Positions 14,027-14,322 of a DNA stretch of 14,322 nt are shown here, one piece after another (the first letter of the stretch is position 1; the number at the start of each line of letters is the position of its first letter). Position numbers and translations under genes: made by a program. The notes beneath the pieces were generated by a model, which did not search any database, had not been told where the DNA came from, and saw only the letters and a list, made by a program, of their open reading frames with translations. Source of the stretch: Bacteroidales bacterium (lineage in GTDB: Bacteria; Bacteroidota; Bacteroidia; Bacteroidales; UBA932); NCBI GenBank assembly GCA_023227835.1, contig JALOCI010000061.1, forward strand, positions 1-14,322. The letters are read 5' to 3'.

Positions 14027-14075
14027 AAGCTTAGCATTATTAAATGCAAAGTTACTTAAAATTATCGAGAGTATA

Positions 14076-14322
14076 TCAGAAATTTGTTCTTGCCCAAGGA
14101 ATTACATCAAAGGCTGGTCTTCCGGCAACCAGAAGGTCACGCATGTATTTCATATAAGGCTCTGTATGTTTAAAGAATTGCTTGAAGCCCTCACATAGAG
14201 TATTTCTTTTGCCCTCTCCGGAAGAAACAGGCTCGAACCTGTGTTTCGGGCACTCCCCTCTGCAAAGTGTGTAATATTGGCAATTCAGGCACTCTTGCGG
14301 CAGAGTACTTCGTTTGTCCATG
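14076..14322 (-). CDS. Anaerobic sulfatase-maturase-like radical SAM protein, C-terminal SPASM end (runs off right edge)
   Basis: The frame is open to the window edge; the ATG at 14321 is internal because the visible part lies inside a SPASM domain. LPQECLNCQYYTLCRGECPKHRF shows the CX2CX5CX3C cluster (Cys at visible residues 11, 14, 20 and 24), followed by a further Cys near residue 43 (N-T-L-C-E-G) and FKQFFKHTEPYM, the usual tail of anSME proteins. These enzymes convert a Cys or Ser of sulfatases to formylglycine with auxiliary [4Fe-4S] clusters. The CX3GECPKxR pattern favours anSME over other SPASM maturases. No sulfatase is in the window, so its partner lies outside or elsewhere. Only about 81 C-terminal residues can be seen. 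Confidence 0.85.
   Translation of the reverse strand, partial: MDKRSTLPQECLNCQYYTLCRGECPKHRFEPVSSGEGKRNTLCEGFKQFFKHTEPYMKYMRDLLVAGRPAFDVIPWARTNF

Noticed and set aside
13920..14198. Plus-strand frame of 92 codons spanning the 5' end of the exported protein gene
   Set aside because: It crosses the signal peptide of one minus-strand gene and the SPASM cysteines of another, both well supported.

Overview
The window looks like the chromosome of a Bacteroidota member, probably order Bacteroidales. The signs are TAnnTTTG-like promoter boxes without Shine-Dalgarno sequences, short LxGC lipoprotein signals, a short-form PabB/PabC pair, a LuxR-tailed membrane regulator, a GH18 lipoprotein and an anSME-type SPASM protein. 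No rRNA, tRNA, CRISPR array, transposase or phage gene was seen.

Region 1 (6294 down to the left edge, all minus strand) is a compact run of seven genes with gaps of 17, 9, 35, 22, 3 and 40 bases. In transcription order it encodes a DUF47/PhoU-like protein, a multi-pass membrane protein with a LuxR-type DNA-binding tail, an OprO/OprP-type porin, a lamin-tail-domain lipoprotein, a divergent CYTH-like protein, a canonical CYTH/triphosphate-tunnel protein, and the N-terminal third of an SLC13/DASS permease. The membrane half of the regulator reads as a degenerate PiT phosphate permease: both GANDxxN-type signatures are lost, while the spacing, the PVSxxH element and other landmarks remain. PiT genes are normally paired with DUF47 genes, and here DUF47 lies directly upstream. 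I infer a phosphate/polyphosphate sensing and uptake operon controlled by a former transporter turned into a membrane-tethered transcription factor. This is the most interesting content of the window.

Region 2 (6295-6644) is a 350-base AT-rich divergent spacer. It holds three copies of TGTAGTG, two of them within an exact 11-base inverted pair, plus candidate -7 boxes for both directions.

Region 3 (6645-10579) carries a type II pantothenate kinase, a convergent GH18 lipoprotein, and a divergent, translationally coupled pair: a SxxK serine hydrolase and a cyclase-family (kynurenine-formamidase-like) lipoprotein.

Region 4 (10582-12788) is a p-aminobenzoate (folate precursor) cluster: pabB and pabC on the minus strand and pabA divergent from them across 43 bases.

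Region 5 (12789-14322) holds a 37-residue lysine-rich protein with a clear terminator, an ASCH-like protein, a small exported protein of unknown function, and the C-terminal end of an anaerobic sulfatase-maturase-like radical SAM protein that runs off the right edge.
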